From Burkholderiales bacterium (lineage in GTDB: Bacteria; Pseudomonadota; Gammaproteobacteria; Burkholderiales; SG8-39), in contig JAENXP010000033.1 in assembly GCA_016649475.1 (NCBI GenBank), positions 1-10,351 of the forward strand: DNA of 10,351 bases. Reading direction: 5' to 3'. Shown here in pieces: positions 9,095 through 10,351 of the stretch (within the stretch, counting starts at the first letter, position 1; each line of letters starts with the position of its first letter). A program made the translations under genes and the position numbers. The notes beneath the pieces are model-generated. The model searched no databases. It was not told the origin of the DNA and worked only from the letters and a program-made list of their open reading frames with translations.

Positions 9095-9864
9095 TGATCC
9101 ATCCGAGCGCCATCGTTCATCCCGGAGCCAGGCTGGGGGAGAACGTCAGCATCGGCGCCTACAGCGTGATCGGCGAGCATGTGGAGATCGGCAGCGATAC
9201 CCGGGTCGGCCCGCACGTCGTGGTCGAAGGGCATACCAGGATCGGCAGGGACAACCGCGTTTTTCAGTTTTCTTCGCTGGGCGCCGTACCCCAGGACAAG
9301 AAATACGCGGGCGAACCGACGCGGCTGGAAATCGGCGACGGCAACACCATACGCGAGTTCTGCAGCCTGAATTGCGGCACCGCGCAGGATGCAGGCGTCA
9401 CCCGCGTGGGCAACGACAACTGGATCATGGCTTACGTGCATGTCGCGCACGACTGCCAGATCGGCAGCCATGCCATATTCGCCAATAACACTCAGCTTGC
9501 CGGCCACGTGCATGTGGGCGATTACGCCATCCTCGGCGGTTTCACCGGTGTGCATCAGTTCGTGCACATCGGTGCGCACAGTTTCACCGCAATCGCCACG
9601 GTGCTGGTACACGACCTGCCGCCTTACGTGATGGCGGCAGGGGACACGGCCAAGCCGTATGGCATCAATTCCGAAGGCCTGCGCCGGCGCGGCTACTCTG
9701 CTGCGGCGCTGGCCGAGATCAAGCGCGCCTACAAAACACTCTACAAGAGCGGCCTGACGCTGGAGCAAGCCAAGATGCAACTGGCCGAGCACGCCAGCAG
9801 CTGTGCTGAAATCCGCCTACTCAGCGATTTTCTGCAGGCATCGACCCGCGGGGTCGTGCGCTGA
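9094..9864 (+). CDS. lpxA: UDP-N-acetylglucosamine O-acyltransferase
   Basis: LpxA carries out the first step of lipid A synthesis, moving a 3-hydroxyacyl chain from ACP to the 3-OH of UDP-GlcNAc. The 256-residue protein (E. coli 262) starts at IHPSAIVHPGARLG. It has hexapeptide-repeat beta-helix coils to about residue 185. The catalytic His119 is in VAHDC (E. coli H125). Lys70 in KKYAGEP, His116, His138, His154 and Arg198 match the other conserved basic residues. The C-terminal helical domain has NSEGLRRRGY and ends in FLQASTRGVVR. By ungapped alignment, Ile167 falls at the E. coli G173 acyl-ruler site, and Asn93-Cys94 replace His99-Arg100. The start is fixed by the TAATG junction with fabZ. 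The open frame upstream of it is only a shadow of fabZ. lpxB follows after one base. Confidence 0.97.
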   Translation: MIHPSAIVHPGARLGENVSIGAYSVIGEHVEIGSDTRVGPHVVVEGHTRIGRDNRVFQFSSLGAVPQDKKYAGEPTRLEIGDGNTIREFCSLNCGTAQDAGVTRVGNDNWIMAYVHVAHDCQIGSHAIFANNTQLAGHVHVGDYAILGGFTGVHQFVHIGAHSFTAIATVLVHDLPPYVMAAGDTAKPYGINSEGLRRRGYSAAALAEIKRAYKTLYKSGLTLEQAKMQLAEHASSCAEIRLLSDFLQASTRGVVR

Positions 9865-9865
9865 G

Positions 9866-10351
9866 GTGAGGGAAGGGCCGCTCACTATCGGGATGGTGGC
9901 CGGTGAGGCATCGGGCGACCTGCTGGGGGCGCATTTGATCGCGGCCTTGCGCGCGCAATTGCCGGATGCCCGCTTTGTCGGCATCGGCGGCCCGAAAATG
10001 CAGACCCAGGGTTTGAACAGCCTGTTTCCGATGGAACGCCTCGCGGTGCGCGGCTACGCCGAGGTGCTGCGGCATTATCCGGGCCTGCTATGGATGCGGC
10101 ACAAACTGAAACTGGCGCTGCTCAAAGTGCAGCCGCAGTTATTCATCGGTGTCGACGCGCCGGATTTCAATCTTGGCCTGGAGGCGGGACTCAAGCGTGC
10201 CGGAGTGCCCGTGGTATTCGGTCCGAACATGAACCAGGAGGGAGCCGGATCGCTGCTGAAGCATGGAGCCGCCCTTCAGGTAAAAGACGCGGAGGAGCTT
10301 ACCGCGCGATTGAAGAAACTGTTGGACTCGCCGGAACGACGAAGGACTATG
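9866..10351 (+). CDS. lpxB: Lipid-A-disaccharide synthase N-terminal part, chimeric and cut by the window edge
   Basis: LpxB (GT19) joins UDP-2,3-diacylglucosamine to lipid X to form the lipid A disaccharide. The GTG at 9866 is the likely start, one base after lpxA; no upstream in-frame start was seen. Residues 1-112 match the LpxB N-terminal domain. GEASGDLLGA is at 13-22 and GIGGPKM at 39-45. VRGYAEVLRH is at 61-70. VDAPDFNLGLE at 96-106 carries the conserved Asp-Ala-Pro-Asp. After about residue 113 the normal continuation (a P-S-x-W-A-W type motif) is absent. The frame instead reads FGPNM and HGAALQVKDAEEL, like the end of a Kdo transferase. The frame is open for 162 codons to the edge. 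A full LpxB is about 380 residues, so this copy cannot be a normal LpxB. An assembly chimera is the leading explanation. Confidence 0.85.
   Translation, partial: MREGPLTIGMVAGEASGDLLGAHLIAALRAQLPDARFVGIGGPKMQTQGLNSLFPMERLAVRGYAEVLRHYPGLLWMRHKLKLALLKVQPQLFIGVDAPDFNLGLEAGLKRAGVPVVFGPNMNQEGAGSLLKHGAALQVKDAEELTARLKKLLDSPERRRTM
10214..10351 (+). other. Segment resembling the C-terminal lobe of a Kdo transferase (WaaA/KdtA), fused in frame to lpxB
   Basis: Codons 117-162 of the lpxB frame read VFGPNM at 117-122, then KHGAALQVKDAEELTARL and LLDSPERRRTM. This order (PVxFGP-N/H, then a hydrophobic helix, then GAA-x-V-x-DAEEL, a Leu-rich helix and a D-x-P-x-RR-x-M end) is what I know from the GT30 C-terminal domain. 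The usual N-F-x-E after GPNM is replaced by NQEG, so the match is not perfect and other GT-B enzymes are possible. The true 5' part of such a gene is not in the window. It runs off the right edge without a stop. Confidence 0.55.

Noticed and set aside
9866..10351. A new natural two-domain glycosyltransferase made of LpxB and WaaA parts
   Set aside because: The pieces do not add up to a complete GT-B fold: the LpxB nucleotide-sugar domain and the WaaA acceptor domain are both missing. The join sits at the window edge, so an artefact or a broken gene is more likely.

Overview
The window is a dense stretch of co-oriented genes, all on the + strand, from a GC-rich Gram-negative bacterium. The gene order is (pyrH)-frr-uppS-cdsA-dxr-rseP-bamA-skp-lpxD-fabZ-lpxA-lpxB. 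This is the conserved proteobacterial cell-envelope cluster in the arrangement typical of Betaproteobacteria. Sequence details such as the VRGYAEVLRH stretch of LpxB and the NSEGLRRRGY stretch of LpxA agree with a betaproteobacterial origin, but a genus cannot be named from sequence reading alone.

Layout. Positions 1-16 probably hold the last codons of pyrH. Positions 33-590 encode ribosome recycling factor. Positions 617-3449 carry isoprenoid and phospholipid precursor genes: UppS (undecaprenyl diphosphate for wall and O-antigen carriers), CdsA (CDP-diacylglycerol) and Dxr (committed step of the MEP pathway that feeds UppS). Positions 3446-7613 carry envelope protein quality control and outer-membrane protein assembly: RseP (site-2 protease), BamA (barrel insertase) and Skp (periplasmic chaperone for BamA clients). 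Positions 7623-9864 carry LpxD, FabZ and LpxA. FabZ acts on the same 3-hydroxyacyl-ACP pool that LpxA and LpxD use for lipid A. All junctions are 29 bp or shorter, and several genes overlap by 1-4 bp, so the whole block looks like one transcription unit with translational coupling. No gap exceeds 30 bp, and I saw no tRNA, rRNA, CRISPR array, insertion sequence or convincing terminator.

The one clearly abnormal spot is the right end. An LpxB-like reading frame starts normally at 9866. After about 112-117 codons it switches, in frame, to sequence that looks like the C-terminal lobe of a Kdo transferase (WaaA/KdtA, GT30), and it stays open to the window edge. The rest of LpxB is missing. A chimeric join (assembly artefact at a contig edge, or a real deletion/recombination) is more likely than a new enzyme, but it is the observation most worth checking. 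Smaller points are TTG start codons with strong Shine-Dalgarno sequences for skp and fabZ, and LpxA substitutions at the acyl-chain ruler position that suggest a short hydroxyacyl preference. Apart from the right end, I see ordinary core-genome content and no evidence of a new system.
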